Assembly (NCBI RefSeq): GCF_000010805.1
Contig: NC_012522.1
Span: 5,952,001 to 6,016,000, forward strand
Origin: Rhodococcus opacus B4
Lineage (GTDB): Bacteria > Actinomycetota > Actinomycetes > Mycobacteriales > Mycobacteriaceae
DNA: 64,000 nt
Direction: 5' to 3'
In this document: positions 31,744-40,467 of the stretch, one piece after another
Position numbering within the stretch: position 1 is the first letter of the stretch
Layout: the number at the start of each line of letters is the position of its first letter
Program-made: the position numbers and the translations under genes
The notes under the pieces: generated by a model
The model's input: the letters and a program-made list of their open reading frames with translations, nothing else
What the model was told of the DNA's origin: nothing
The model's database searches: none

Positions 31744-33125
31744 AGCAGCGTCCAGGCTTCGGTGAGGACGCTGCGCAGGATGGTTTCGATTTCGTCGAAT
31801 TCGGTCTGCCCGCAGATCAGTGGGGGTGCGAGCTGGATGACCGGGTCGCCGCGGTCGTCGGCCCGGCAGTACAGGCCGGCGTCGAACAGGGCGGTGGAGA
31901 GGAACCCGTGCAGGATCCGTTCGGCCTCGGCGTCGGTGAACGTTTCCTTGGTGGCCTTGTCCTTGACCAGTTCGATGCCGTAGAAGAAGCCTTCGCCGCG
32001 CACGTCGCCGACCATCGGCAGGTCGGTGAGCTTGTCGAGGGTGGCCCGGAATGCCGGCGCCTGCTCGGCGACGTGGGCGTTGAGGCCTTCGCGTTCGAAG
32101 ATGTCCAGGTTCGCCAGCGCGACCGCCGCGGAGACGGGGTGGCCGCCGAAGGTGTAGCCGTGCGCGAACATCGACTGCCCGTCGGCGAACGGTTCGAACA
32201 ACCGGTCGGAGGCGATCATCGCCCCGATCGGCGAATACCCGGAGGTCAGGCCCTTGGCGCAGGTGATGATGTCGGGGACGTATCCGAAGTCGTCGCACGC
32301 GAACATCGACCCGATCCGGCCGAACGCGCAGATCACCTCGTCGGAGACGAGCAGCACGTCGTAGTCGTCGCAGATCTGCCGGACCCGTTCGAAGTAGCCG
32401 GGCGGGGGTGGGAAGCAGCCGCCGGCGTTCTGGACGGGTTCGAGGAAGACGGCGGCGACGGTGTCGGGGCCCTCGAATTCGATGGCCTCGGCGATCCGGT
32501 CGGCGGCCCAGATCCCGAACGCCTCCGGGTCGGTGTCCAGCGGTGCGGGGGCGCGGTAGAGGTTGGTGTTGGGGACCCGGAACGCGCCGGGGGTGAGCGG
32601 TTCGAACGGGGCCTTCAGGGCGGGGATCCCGGTGATGGCGAGGGCGCCTTGGGGGGTGCCGTGGTAGGCGATGGAGCGGGAGATGACCTTGTGTTTGCCG
32701 GGTTTGCCGACCTTCTTGAAGTATTGTTTGGCCAGTTTCCAGGCGCTTTCGACGGCCTCGCCGCCGCCGGTGGTGAAGAAGACCCGGTTCAGGTCGCCGG
32801 GGGCGTAGCCGGCGAGGCGTTCGGCGAGTTCGATGGCCGGTTCGGTGGCGTAGGACCAGAGCGGGAAGAAGGCGAGTTGTTCGGCCTGTTTGGCGGCGGC
32901 CTCGGCGAGCTCGGTGCGGCCGTGTCCGGCCTGGACGACGAACAGCCCGGACAGTCCGTCGAGGTAGCTCTTACCGGACGCGTCGAAGATCCGGGCACCC
33001 TCGCCGCGGGTGATGATCGGCGGGGTGATGTTCTCCCCGTGCCGGGAGAAATGACCCCACAAGTGGCGGCGGGCGGCCGTCTCGAGGTGCGTGGTGCTGG
33101 GCGAAGTGGTGGTAACCGTAGTCAT
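31740..33125 (-). CDS. Class III aminotransferase (polyamine/omega-amino acid type)
   Basis: About 461 residues, PLP-dependent fold type I, class III. FFTTGGGEAVESAWKLA is the phosphate-binding region, SIAYHGTPQGALAITG the PLP stacking segment, LVSDEVICAFGRIGSMF the pyridine-nitrogen aspartate, and CAKGLTSGYSPIGA the Schiff-base lysine. Close relatives transfer the terminal amino group of putrescine, spermidine or beta-alanine/GABA to pyruvate or 2-oxoglutarate. ATG 33125 overlaps the Lrp stop (ATGA) and has GGGGAA upstream; ATG 33137 is an alternative. It overlaps the aldehyde dehydrogenase start too, so all three genes are translationally coupled. Confidence 0.85.
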   Translation of the reverse strand: MTTVTTTSPSTTHLETAARRHLWGHFSRHGENITPPIITRGEGARIFDASGKSYLDGLSGLFVVQAGHGRTELAEAAAKQAEQLAFFPLWSYATEPAIELAERLAGYAPGDLNRVFFTTGGGEAVESAWKLAKQYFKKVGKPGKHKVISRSIAYHGTPQGALAITGIPALKAPFEPLTPGAFRVPNTNLYRAPAPLDTDPEAFGIWAADRIAEAIEFEGPDTVAAVFLEPVQNAGGCFPPPPGYFERVRQICDDYDVLLVSDEVICAFGRIGSMFACDDFGYVPDIITCAKGLTSGYSPIGAMIASDRLFEPFADGQSMFAHGYTFGGHPVSAAVALANLDIFEREGLNAHVAEQAPAFRATLDKLTDLPMVGDVRGEGFFYGIELVKDKATKETFTDAEAERILHGFLSTALFDAGLYCRADDRGDPVIQLAPPLICGQTEFDEIETILRSVLTEAWTLL

Positions 33126-33583
33126 CGGGTTCCCCAATCATATTGCTGTTTGACGAGTTTCAGGTACACCATCGTCTCGGTGCCGAGCACACCGGGAATA
33201 GTGCGGATTTCTTTGTTGAGCACGGTCAGCAGGTGGTCGTCGTTCTCGCACACGATCTCGGCGAGGATGTCGTAGGCGCCGGCCGTGAGCACCACGTAGT
33301 CGATCGCGTCGACGTCGGCGAGCTGGGCGGCGATCTCGGTGACGTCGCCCGAGCAGCGGATCCCGACCATGGCCTGGCGCGCGAATCCCACCTGCACGGG
33401 GTCGGTGACCGCGACGATCTGCGTGACACCGGTGTCGATCAGCTTCTGCACGCGTTGGCGTACAGCCGCTTCCGATAATCCGACGACCTTGCCGATGGCC
33501 GCGTACGACCGTCGACCGTCCTCCTGAAGTTGCTCGATGATCTGCTTGGACACGGGATCGAGAGAAGTGGGCTGCTCAGACAT
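33122..33583 (-). CDS. Lrp/AsnC family transcriptional regulator
   Basis: A 153-residue regulator. The N-terminal helix-turn-helix (about 10-60) has KQIIEQLQEDGRRSYAAIGK and VGLSEAAVRQRVQKLIDTG. The C-terminal RAM effector domain (about 75-145) contains VGIRCSGDVTEIAAQLADV and the DYVVLTAGAYDILAEIVCEN strand. It most likely senses an amino acid or amine and controls this operon, being embedded between the permease and the aminotransferase. GGGAGGA seven bases before ATG 33583 fixes the start; a longer frame to 33619 overlaps an inverted repeat that may be its operator. Confidence 0.9.
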   Translation of the reverse strand: MSEQPTSLDPVSKQIIEQLQEDGRRSYAAIGKVVGLSEAAVRQRVQKLIDTGVTQIVAVTDPVQVGFARQAMVGIRCSGDVTEIAAQLADVDAIDYVVLTAGAYDILAEIVCENDDHLLTVLNKEIRTIPGVLGTETMVYLKLVKQQYDWGTR

Positions 33584-33614
33584 GGTCGAATCCTCCCTTG
33601 CTCGTCGTGTCGAA

Positions 33615-33636
33615 GACAATCGGCTCGGACATTGTC
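33615..33636. promoter_or_regulatory. Candidate Lrp-type operator upstream of the lrp-like gene
   Basis: Inverted repeat GACAAT (33615-33620) and ATTGTC (33631-33636) separated by ten bases, 32 bases upstream of the regulator's ATG and within the 87-base gap to the permease gene. Spacing near 1.5 helical turns between half-site centres suits a dimeric regulator such as Lrp/AsnC. An internal promoter here would let the last three genes be expressed separately. Assignment is inferred. Confidence 0.4.
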
Positions 33637-33670
33637 GGAAACTATCGCCTCTTCCCGGTGACGAAAGTGC

Positions 33671-35200
33671 TCATTGCTCTGGCACCTTCACTTCCGTGTC
33701 GGCGGTGAGGGTGCGTCCGCGGAAGAAGTTCTTGGTGCCGGTCGCGAAGCACAGCAACATCAGGGGAATTCCGACGACCAGCATGCCGACGCCGAGGACG
33801 AACACGCCGCCGAACGGGCCGAAGGCGGTGAAGCCGTAGTCGGGACGCAGCATGTCGACGGCGCTCTGCACGAAGGCCCACGTCATGCACAGGGCGCCGA
33901 GCAGCGGAAAGATGCCGCGCATGAACAGGTTACGTGCAGAGTCGAACAGGGTTCGCCGGAAGTACCAGACGCAGGCGTAGGCGGTGATGCCGTAGTAGAA
34001 CGCGACGGCGAGCCCGAGCGACGCCACCGAATCCTGCAACGCGTTGGAACTGGCGAACGACAGCACCAGGTAGAACAGCAGCGCTGCCGCCCCCATGACG
34101 AGGGTTCCGAAGCCGGGTGTCATGTAACGCGGGTGCACGGAGGAGAACCGTTTGGGCAGCGCCTCGTACACCGCCATCGACAACGTTCCGCGGGCGGTCG
34201 GGAGGATCGTGGTCTGGGTCGAGGAGAGCGCGGAGATCGACACCGTCAGCATCAGCAACGAGGCCGCCACCGGACCGGCGACCGGCCCGCCCAGCGTGGT
34301 CAGCACGTCGTCGACGTTCTCGGGATTGTTCAACCCGATGCCGGTGTCCCCGAACCCGGCGAACGACTGGACGGCGTAGCCGACCAGGACGTACGTGGCC
34401 ACGAGGATCACCGTGGTCAGCACGGCCGCGCGTCCCGGTGTCCGCTCGGAGTCCTTGGTCTCCTCACCGACGGCCAGGCAGGCGTCCCATCCCCAGTAGA
34501 TGAAGATGCACAGGATGATGGCCTGCGCGGCACTCGACATCGAGACGCCGGTCGGGATGATCCAATCGAGTTCCGGGGTGATCGCCTGCGGGCCGGCGGT
34601 GCCTCCGAACACCTTCGACAGGGCGAGGACGCTGACTCCGATCAACACGGTGAACTGCACGGCGATCAGCACATTCTGCAGCCGTTCGCTGATGAGGATG
34701 CCGCGGAAGCTGACGTAGGTCATGGCCGCGATGAAGAAGCATCCCAGCATCACCTTCGCGGTGAGCGACTCCGCAGCCGCGTGCAACCCGAGAACCTCGA
34801 ACAGGTAGATCGCCGCGATCTCCGCGGTGTTGGCGAGGACGATGATCGCGGACACCGCGAGCCCCCATCCCGCCATCCAGCCGATCCACGGACCGAACGC
34901 TTTGGTGCCCCAGGTGAACGACGTCCCGCAGTCCGGGGTGTCGCGGTTGAGTTCGCGATAGGCGAACGCCGTCAGCAGCATCGGAATGAAGGCGACGAGG
35001 AACATCGACGGCGCCTTGTCGCCGACCGCCAGCACGACATAGCCGAGCGTCGCGGCGAGGCTGTAGGCCGGCGCGACCGACGACAGCCCGATGACGGTGT
35101 TGCCGATCAAACCCAGTGCGCCGCTGTTGAGCCCCTTCGCGGCGGGTTCCTGGGTTTTCGTGAGCGGGGTCTTCAAGGGTGGAGGTTCGGCAATGCTCAT
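33671..35200 (-). CDS. APC-superfamily amino acid/amine permease
   Basis: A 509-residue transporter with about twelve to thirteen membrane segments. GLSSVAPAYSLAATLGYVV in the first helix region and DTPDCGTSFTWGTKAFGPW match the APC (AAT/YfnA-like) family signature, including the unwound first helix; FIYWGWDACLAVGEETKDSE is the conserved segment after helix 6. It should import the amine or amino acid used by the operon. The ATG is preceded by GAGGGAG. It lies 78 bases downstream of the cupin gene and 87 bases upstream of the Lrp gene, all on the same strand. Confidence 0.87.
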   Translation of the reverse strand: MSIAEPPPLKTPLTKTQEPAAKGLNSGALGLIGNTVIGLSSVAPAYSLAATLGYVVLAVGDKAPSMFLVAFIPMLLTAFAYRELNRDTPDCGTSFTWGTKAFGPWIGWMAGWGLAVSAIIVLANTAEIAAIYLFEVLGLHAAAESLTAKVMLGCFFIAAMTYVSFRGILISERLQNVLIAVQFTVLIGVSVLALSKVFGGTAGPQAITPELDWIIPTGVSMSSAAQAIILCIFIYWGWDACLAVGEETKDSERTPGRAAVLTTVILVATYVLVGYAVQSFAGFGDTGIGLNNPENVDDVLTTLGGPVAGPVAASLLMLTVSISALSSTQTTILPTARGTLSMAVYEALPKRFSSVHPRYMTPGFGTLVMGAAALLFYLVLSFASSNALQDSVASLGLAVAFYYGITAYACVWYFRRTLFDSARNLFMRGIFPLLGALCMTWAFVQSAVDMLRPDYGFTAFGPFGGVFVLGVGMLVVGIPLMLLCFATGTKNFFRGRTLTADTEVKVPEQ

Positions 35201-35278
35201 TCATACTCCCTCGAGGTGTGCGGCAGCGGGTCGTGGTGCCCGGGCAGATGTGATGAAGGGGTGCAGTGGTTTTGGCGG

Positions 35279-35647
35279 TCAGTCGGATGCTGCGGCGACG
35301 AACACTTTGCGCAGCGTCTCGCGCACGATCCACCGGGTTTTCTGACCGGACCGCACGCGGACGACGCTTCCGGGAACGAGCTCGAGATCGGGGGTGCCGT
35401 CCTCGAATTGCACGGTCGCGTGGCCGCTGAGCACGACGAACACCTCGTCGATCTCGACATCGGACGAGATGCTGGGCTCGATCTCCCAGACGCCGACGGT
35501 GGTGCCGGCGAAGTCGCCGAGCACGCGTTCGCCGACTCTCGGGGCCGGCCCGTGGACCACCTGTTCGTCGGGTAGGCGGTGGTAGTCGAGGTTGGTGGTG
35601 CGCGCCTCGGTGTGTGGTCCGGATTGCCAGGCGACGACCCCGGTCAC
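35279..35647 (-). CDS. Small cupin-domain protein
   Basis: A 122-residue single-domain cupin. The barrel core holds VGVWEIEPSISSDVEIDEVF, with the metal-ligand-type motif reduced (no clear H-x-H), VVLSGHATVQFEDG, and PGSVVRVRSGQKTRWIVRET. Such DUF861/EutQ-like cupins often accompany amine oxidases of the DAO family in polyamine and amino-acid catabolic operons, with unknown role. GTG 35647 overlaps the oxidoreductase stop (GTGA), so it is translationally coupled; the much longer open frame upstream is a shadow of that gene. Confidence 0.72.
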   Translation of the reverse strand: MTGVVAWQSGPHTEARTTNLDYHRLPDEQVVHGPAPRVGERVLGDFAGTTVGVWEIEPSISSDVEIDEVFVVLSGHATVQFEDGTPDLELVPGSVVRVRSGQKTRWIVRETLRKVFVAAASD

Positions 35648-37068
35648 GAGTCGAAGCCCAATCCGACGGCGTCGAGGGCCTTGAGGAAGACGTTGCGCCG
35701 GCCCTCCGTGTGGTCGGCGCGGTCGAGCGACCACCGGGTGGCGTTGATGCCCGCTGCCGCCAACGGTTCGGGCGGGAAGGGGAGGGGCATGTCCTGCACC
35801 ATCTTCAGGTCCGTCAGCGCCGTCGTCTCGCCGGACACCTTGTCGAGCATGACGTTCGCCGCGAAGCGGGAGGCGCCGACACCGAGACCGGTGAACCCGG
35901 CGGCGTAGGCGATCCGGCCCTTCGCCGCGGAACCGAAGAACGAGCAGAACCGGGTGGACGTGTCGATGACGCCGCCCCACCGGTGGGTGAACTCGAGACC
36001 CTCGAGTTGCGGGAACGTCGTGAAGAAGTGATTCGCGAGCCGAGTGTGGGACTCGGGGCGGTCTTCGAGGTCGTGGTGCATGCCCCGGTTGAAGTGGTAG
36101 ATCGCGTCGTATCCACCCCAGAGGATCCGGTTGTCCCGGGTGAGGCGGTAGTAGTGGAACTGGTTGGACATGTCGGCGATGCCCTGTCGGGCAGTCCATC
36201 CCACGTCCGCGAGTTGCGCGTCGGACAGCGGTTCGGTCATCAGGACGTAGTCGTACACCGGCACCGTGTGCAGCCGATAGCGCTTCAGCAACGACGGAAA
36301 GGCGTTGGTGGCCAAAACGACTCGTCCGGCGGACAGGGTCGCGCGCGCCGTCCGCACGCCGACGCGGGTCGACGACCGGGAGTGGGCGAGGTCGAGAACC
36401 TTGGTGTGCTCGTAGATGTCGACGCCGTGCTCGGCGCAGGCGCGGCCGAGTTCGGCGGCGAGCTTGGCCGGGTGCACCAGCGCGGTCGACTCCCTGTCCC
36501 ACACGCCGGCCAGGTACGTCGGCGAGTTCACCTGCGCGCGCATCGCGGGCCCGTCGAGCACCGTGGTGGTGGCGTCCGACGGAGTGTCGAGTACCTCCTG
36601 CGCCTGGTAGTCGGCGATGGCGACGGAGATGGCGCCGTTCCGTTCGAAATCGCAGTCGAGGCCCAGGGTGTGGACCGTCTTCTCGATGGCGTCGAGGTTC
36701 TCGAGGCCGAGTGCCTCGAGGGTGTCGAACTCGTCGGGCCAGCGTCGACGGCCGTTCTCGCTGCCGTGGGTGAGGCTGGCCTCGACGAATCCGCCGTTGC
36801 GGCCGGAGGCGGCCCATCCGATGGTCTCGCCTTCCACGAGGGCGACGGACAGGTCGGGGTGGCGCTGCTTCGCGAGGAGCGCGCTCCACAGTCCGGTGTA
36901 TCCGCCGCCGACGACCACCAGGTCGTAGGCGGCGTCGGCGGTGGCGGACGGGTAGGTGGGGGTGTCGGCAACGTCCTCGATCCAGAACGGTGACAGTCGT
37001 GTGCGGCGGAGCGCATTTTCGACGACCTTGGCGTTCGGGGGATTCTTCTCGAACACTGTCTGCTGCAT
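35644..37068 (-). CDS. FAD-dependent amine oxidoreductase (DAO family, PuuB-like)
   Basis: A 474-residue flavoprotein. The N-terminal extension NPPNAKVVENALRRTRLSPFW precedes the dinucleotide fold VVVGGGYTGLWSA; then EGETIGWAASGRNGGFVEAS, a segment conserved in gamma-glutamylputrescine oxidases; and a C-terminal FAD contact at AYAAGFTGLGVGASRFA. The family oxidises amines to aldehydes with oxygen, giving peroxide. In this operon it could oxidise putrescine, a glutamylated amine or a related primary amine before the aminotransferase/dehydrogenase steps. No glutamylputrescine synthetase is present in the window, so the substrate is open. It is the first gene of the operon, with AAAGGTG before the ATG. 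Confidence 0.83.
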   Translation of the reverse strand: MQQTVFEKNPPNAKVVENALRRTRLSPFWIEDVADTPTYPSATADAAYDLVVVGGGYTGLWSALLAKQRHPDLSVALVEGETIGWAASGRNGGFVEASLTHGSENGRRRWPDEFDTLEALGLENLDAIEKTVHTLGLDCDFERNGAISVAIADYQAQEVLDTPSDATTTVLDGPAMRAQVNSPTYLAGVWDRESTALVHPAKLAAELGRACAEHGVDIYEHTKVLDLAHSRSSTRVGVRTARATLSAGRVVLATNAFPSLLKRYRLHTVPVYDYVLMTEPLSDAQLADVGWTARQGIADMSNQFHYYRLTRDNRILWGGYDAIYHFNRGMHHDLEDRPESHTRLANHFFTTFPQLEGLEFTHRWGGVIDTSTRFCSFFGSAAKGRIAYAAGFTGLGVGASRFAANVMLDKVSGETTALTDLKMVQDMPLPFPPEPLAAAGINATRWSLDRADHTEGRRNVFLKALDAVGLGFDS

Positions 37069-37150
37069 GGAGCACCTTTGTTGGCGGAATGACCGGAGAG
37101 TGGCGTGTGAGGCACGTCACCGTGGTCTCTATCCTGACGCGGGCACGCCA

Positions 37151-37184
37151 CTATTTCAATAGCGATCGACGAAAATCTTTGCGG
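37151..37184. promoter_or_regulatory. Candidate operator region before the amine operon
   Basis: Within the 184-base gap upstream of the FAD oxidoreductase, an AT-rich patch contains the inverted repeat CTATT-TC-AATAG (37151-37162) and the imperfect symmetrical CGACGAAAATCTTTGCGG (37167-37184), resembling the AT-centred sites used by Lrp/AsnC proteins. The Lrp-like gene is in the same operon. Inferred only. Confidence 0.35.
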
Positions 37185-37252
37185 ATTCAGTTGTCGATGC
37201 GGCTATTGGGTACTGAATCGGTTGTTGTGGGACGTTTTATACCGAGGGGTCG

Positions 37253-38692
37253 CTAGCGACGCGCGAACGTGCCGACGTGCAGGGAGACCGAACGGACGGG
37301 GCTGATCCTGGCCTCGTCGCCGGACTTGACGGCGTGCACGGTGCCGAACTCGACGGTCTCGTCGGGGTAGCTGCCCGCGAACGCGTAGACGTAGTAGGTG
37401 CCGGCCACCGCATCACCCGGGACGGTGTAAGAGACGGCTTCCTCCAGTACCTCGCCGGGTTGCAGGTCGACGTCGACGGGCCCGAAGAACGGGTCGCTGG
37501 TGCGGCCGTCGGGGGAGACTGCGCTCACCCACACCTGGCCGGCGTACGGACGGTCCGCGGGTGCTTCGACGAGCATCGTGGCGTCGACGGGTCCGCCGTC
37601 CGCCGGCAGCGTCAGGTCGGAGTCGCCGCTCAGCGTGACCCGCACGGGCAGGTCGGTGTCGGGGTTCGCCGGTCCGGTCGATGCGGGCGATCCGTCGCCG
37701 ACCTCGGGCCACCCGTTGGCCCACACGATCCGGTCGATCATCCCCTCGCGTCGCCGCGCGCCGCTGGGCAGATCCCGGTTGTCGCGCGGAATGGCGTGGT
37801 ACACGATCCAATCCGATCCGGCGTCGTCGGACACCACCGTGTTGTGGCCCGGGCCGGCCCACGGTTCGCTGCCGGCGAGGATGAGGGCGCCGCCGCCGTC
37901 GTTCAGGTCCTGCCCCTTGCGGTCGAGGTAGGGGCCGGTCAGCGACTCCGACCGGCCGACGAGGACGCGGTAGGCGGTGTCGGCGCCGTTGCAGCAGTTG
38001 CCGGCCGACAGGAACAGGTAGTAGTAGCCGTCGTGGAATTCGACGTATGGGCCTTCGAAGCGTTCGTCCGCCACCCGCACGGGTTCGCCGGCCGCCGCCG
38101 TCCCGTCCGCGCTGAGCGGGATGGCGTGGACGCCCTGGAAGTTGCCGACGAACATCGTCTTCGTCGTGCCGTCGTCCCACACGAACGGGTCGATGGTGCC
38201 GCCGACGCCCACGTCGTGGGCGCAGAACACCGGACGCCCGAGGTCGTTCCACGGGCCGGTGGGGCGGTCGGCGGTCGCGAGGCCGACGCACGGGTTCGAC
38301 TCGTCGTAGAGGGAGTAGTAGAGGCTGTACTGCCCGCCGGTTTCGAGGACGTTCGGCGCCCACGCGAGCTTGCCGTCCGGGTGCCACGCGGGTCGGTCGG
38401 GGAAGACGTCGCCGAGGTACATCCAGTCCATGAGGTCGGCGGACTTGAAGATCGACATGTTGTGCATGCCCTGGCCGTCGCCCCAGTCGTCGGCCGTTGT
38501 GTACATGTAGAACATGCCGTCGGACGCGCGGAGGACGCTCGGGTCGGCGGCCACGGGTTGCACGATCGCCTCGGCCGTTGCCGACGGGGCAGGCGTGACC
38601 ATGAGGACGAGAAGCGTCAGCGTCGTCACGACCCATCCCCGTGGCCGGCGCCGGGTTCCGGACGTGTGCAGCGCAGCAGCGTCAGTGTTCAC
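37253..38692 (-). CDS. Secreted GH43 arabinan/xylan-degrading enzyme
   Basis: A 479-residue protein with a signal peptide (basic RRRPRGW, hydrophobic VVTTLTLLVLMV, Ala-rich cleavage region near residue 42). The mature enzyme starts at the five-bladed GH43 domain with the expected catalytic set: base aspartate 50 in AADPSV, modulator aspartate 168 in TIDPFVW and acid glutamate 213 in RFEGPYVEF. A beta-rich C-terminal domain (about 345-479) carries no recognised binding motif. GH43 members are arabinanases, arabinofuranosidases or xylosidases. In a mycolate actinomycete it may act on plant arabinan or on cell-wall arabinan. GTG start with GGGAG upstream. It appears monocistronic. Confidence 0.82.
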   Translation of the reverse strand: MNTDAAALHTSGTRRRPRGWVVTTLTLLVLMVTPAPSATAEAIVQPVAADPSVLRASDGMFYMYTTADDWGDGQGMHNMSIFKSADLMDWMYLGDVFPDRPAWHPDGKLAWAPNVLETGGQYSLYYSLYDESNPCVGLATADRPTGPWNDLGRPVFCAHDVGVGGTIDPFVWDDGTTKTMFVGNFQGVHAIPLSADGTAAAGEPVRVADERFEGPYVEFHDGYYYLFLSAGNCCNGADTAYRVLVGRSESLTGPYLDRKGQDLNDGGGALILAGSEPWAGPGHNTVVSDDAGSDWIVYHAIPRDNRDLPSGARRREGMIDRIVWANGWPEVGDGSPASTGPANPDTDLPVRVTLSGDSDLTLPADGGPVDATMLVEAPADRPYAGQVWVSAVSPDGRTSDPFFGPVDVDLQPGEVLEEAVSYTVPGDAVAGTYYVYAFAGSYPDETVEFGTVHAVKSGDEARISPVRSVSLHVGTFARR

Positions 38693-38819
38693 GCGTCACT
38701 CCCAAACCTCGCCCGCCCGGAATGCGCCAATCTATAAGGGTGAGGTGGAGGTCAAGAGTGATTCAGGCTCGCCTTTGCCGGACTGCAACCGAACCGTGTT
38801 CTGCCGAGGGTGACCGGCG

Positions 38820-39251
38820 TCAGGTCGTCGGTTCGAGCAGAACGAGAGGGATCTCGCGGTCCGTCTTCTTCTGGTAGCCGGCATACCCCTTGTAGGCAGC
38901 GGTCACCTGCGGCCACAGACGGGCCCGTTCCTCGGCGTTTGCCACGCGAGCGCGCATCGACTGCGCGGGCTTGCCCTGCAGCGACAGCTGGACCACCGGA
39001 TTGGCCTGCAGGTTGAGGAACCATGCCGGGTGGCGGTCGTCGCCGCCGCGTGAGGCCACCACGACGAGCGTGTCGCCTTCCTGCACCGGGACGGTCAGCA
39101 TGACGCTGTGCACCTTCCCGGACTTGCGGCCGACGGTGGTCAGCTCCACCGCCGGCATCTTGCCGAAACTCTTTCCCACCCGCCCGCCGGTAATGCGCAG
39201 CACCGCGCGGTGGGCGGCGTTCATGAACTTGAGTCCGCGATCCGAAGGCAT
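38820..39251 (-). CDS. Ddn-like deazaflavin (F420)-dependent nitroreductase family protein
   Basis: A 143-residue split-beta-barrel protein of the deazaflavin-dependent nitroreductase family. LELTTVGRKSG-type signature is seen as VELTTVGRKSGKVHSVML, followed by LVVVASRGGDDRHPAWFLNL and the C-terminal AAYKGYAGYQKKTDREIPLV. Mycobacterial Ddn and relatives use F420H2 to reduce quinones and nitro compounds. Start chosen at MPSDRGLKF (39251) because it matches the usual N-terminus, although its ribosome site is poor; ATG 39308 would add 19 basic residues. Confidence 0.82.
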   Translation of the reverse strand: MPSDRGLKFMNAAHRAVLRITGGRVGKSFGKMPAVELTTVGRKSGKVHSVMLTVPVQEGDTLVVVASRGGDDRHPAWFLNLQANPVVQLSLQGKPAQSMRARVANAEERARLWPQVTAAYKGYAGYQKKTDREIPLVLLEPTT

Positions 39252-39498
39252 GGCTCGAGCGTAACGGGATCGGCGCTCACGCGACGTGACTCGCAGCTTG
39301 GACGACATGCTGTCGCTACTCCATCGACCCGCGCTTTGGTGCGCTAACGATCAGTGACAGCGGACCCGGGACGAGAGGACGATGAAAACAGACCAGTCTC
39401 CATTCTTCGGTCGCCATCTCGATGGGGAAGTGCGTCGATGGGGAAGTGCGCCGGGGCAGGTCACAGCCGGTTCGTTCACCAACAGAGGGATGATCACC

Positions 39499-39945
39499 AT
39501 GCCAGTCGTCGAGCAGTCCGTCGTCATCGCCCGCCCCGCATCGGAAGTATGGGAATTCCTCGCCGACGCGGCGAATTGGCCGTCGTGGGAAGCGTCGATC
39601 GTCGAGTGCGAGCAGGTCACCGACGGGGAGCTCGGGGTGGGCACCCGGTGGCGCGGGGTGAACCGAATCCTGGGTAAGCGAATCGACTGGGGGACCGAAT
39701 TCGTCGAGCATCAGCCCGGGAAGGTGGCCACGTCCAAGTCGGTGGAAGGCAGGCTCGGTTTCACGGCGACGACGAAGCTCGAGGAGGTCGACGGCGGAAC
39801 CCTGTTCACCTATCGCGTCGATAGCGAAAGCGGTCTCGGCGGGGTCTTCGGCAAGCTGGCGGACCCCATCGTCGCGAAGGCGTACTCCCGCACGATGCGG
39901 GCGAGCCTGGATAACCTCGCAGACCTGCTCACCGTCGACAGCTGA
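39499..39945 (+). CDS. SRPBCC (START-like) family protein
   Basis: A 148-residue helix-grip protein. The opening VEQSVVIARPASEVWEFLAD and NWPSWEASI are the signature of SRPBCC/polyketide cyclase-like proteins. The central strands run from VGTRWRGVNRILGKRIDW to KLEEVDGGTLFTYRVD and the long C-terminal helix covers AYSRTMRASLDNLADLL. These bind lipophilic ligands or act as cyclases or lipid carriers. ATG 39499 has GAGGGA eight bases upstream; ATG 39490 and a frame to 39382 are less likely. It is divergent from the Ddn-like gene. Confidence 0.78.
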   Translation: MPVVEQSVVIARPASEVWEFLADAANWPSWEASIVECEQVTDGELGVGTRWRGVNRILGKRIDWGTEFVEHQPGKVATSKSVEGRLGFTATTKLEEVDGGTLFTYRVDSESGLGGVFGKLADPIVAKAYSRTMRASLDNLADLLTVDS

Positions 39946-39971
39946 CCCGTGACGTGAGTATCGACCCCGCG

Positions 39972-40006
39972 CGTTCCGAACCTGGTGACCGTGGTCCCGC
40001 GGAACG
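39972..40006. terminator. Weak hairpin between convergent genes
   Basis: A 7-bp stem CGTTCCG (39972-39978) / CGGAACG (40000-40006) around an internally pairing 21-base loop. It lies between the stop of the SRPBCC gene and the stop of the convergent 94-residue gene. It is plausible as a shared terminator but not strong. Confidence 0.35.
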
Positions 40007-40029
40007 AGACCACGAAGACGGTCGTGGGC

Positions 40030-40314
40030 CTACGGGCGGTCCGCGGTGTGCGGTCGGGGGACGAGTTCGAACCAGGCACTGATCCCACCTTGTAGGTGCG
40101 GATCCGGATAACTGAGCGCAAGGCCCTGCTGGTCGAAAGTGTCGAACCATTCCTTCCAGGCGATGTGCTCGAGACCCGAGTCGACTCCGTGCAGGTCGAT
40201 TCGGAGCACGTCGCCGGCGGTGGTGTGAGGGACCCGGGCGGGGGTGCCGTGATGGGTTTGGACCCACTGCCGGATTTCCTCGTGGTCTGTGGTGAGGTGC
40301 GTGTGTGTGGTCAT
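40030..40314 (-). CDS. Small conserved hypothetical protein (TTDHEEIRQW type)
   Basis: A 94-residue soluble protein with the N-terminal TTDHEEIRQWVQTHHGTPARV, the central DVLRIDLHGVDSGLEHIAWKE and C-terminal FDQQGLALSYPDPHLQGGIS. Small proteins with this pattern are widespread in soil bacteria, usually annotated as hypothetical, sometimes wrongly as glucan branching enzyme. AGGATC precedes the ATG. It lies 153 bases downstream of the exporter gene on the same strand. Function unknown. Confidence 0.65.
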   Translation of the reverse strand: MTTHTHLTTDHEEIRQWVQTHHGTPARVPHTTAGDVLRIDLHGVDSGLEHIAWKEWFDTFDQQGLALSYPDPHLQGGISAWFELVPRPHTADRP

Positions 40315-40467
40315 GAGATCGATCCTGCTGTGTCGCTACACGATGTCACCGCCGCGGGACGCGGCGGCCTCGGATGCGGGGTCGGCGGCGGGAACATTGC
40401 CTGCATACCCATTGCGGCCAGGTTCAATCAAGGCCCCACCTGCGCATTGCGGAACGTCCGCGCGGAG

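Noticed and set aside
31632..33275. A 547-codon plus-strand frame opposite the aminotransferase
   Set aside because: Gly/Val/Glu-rich shadow of the class III aminotransferase and Lrp genes, whose motifs are intact on the minus strand.
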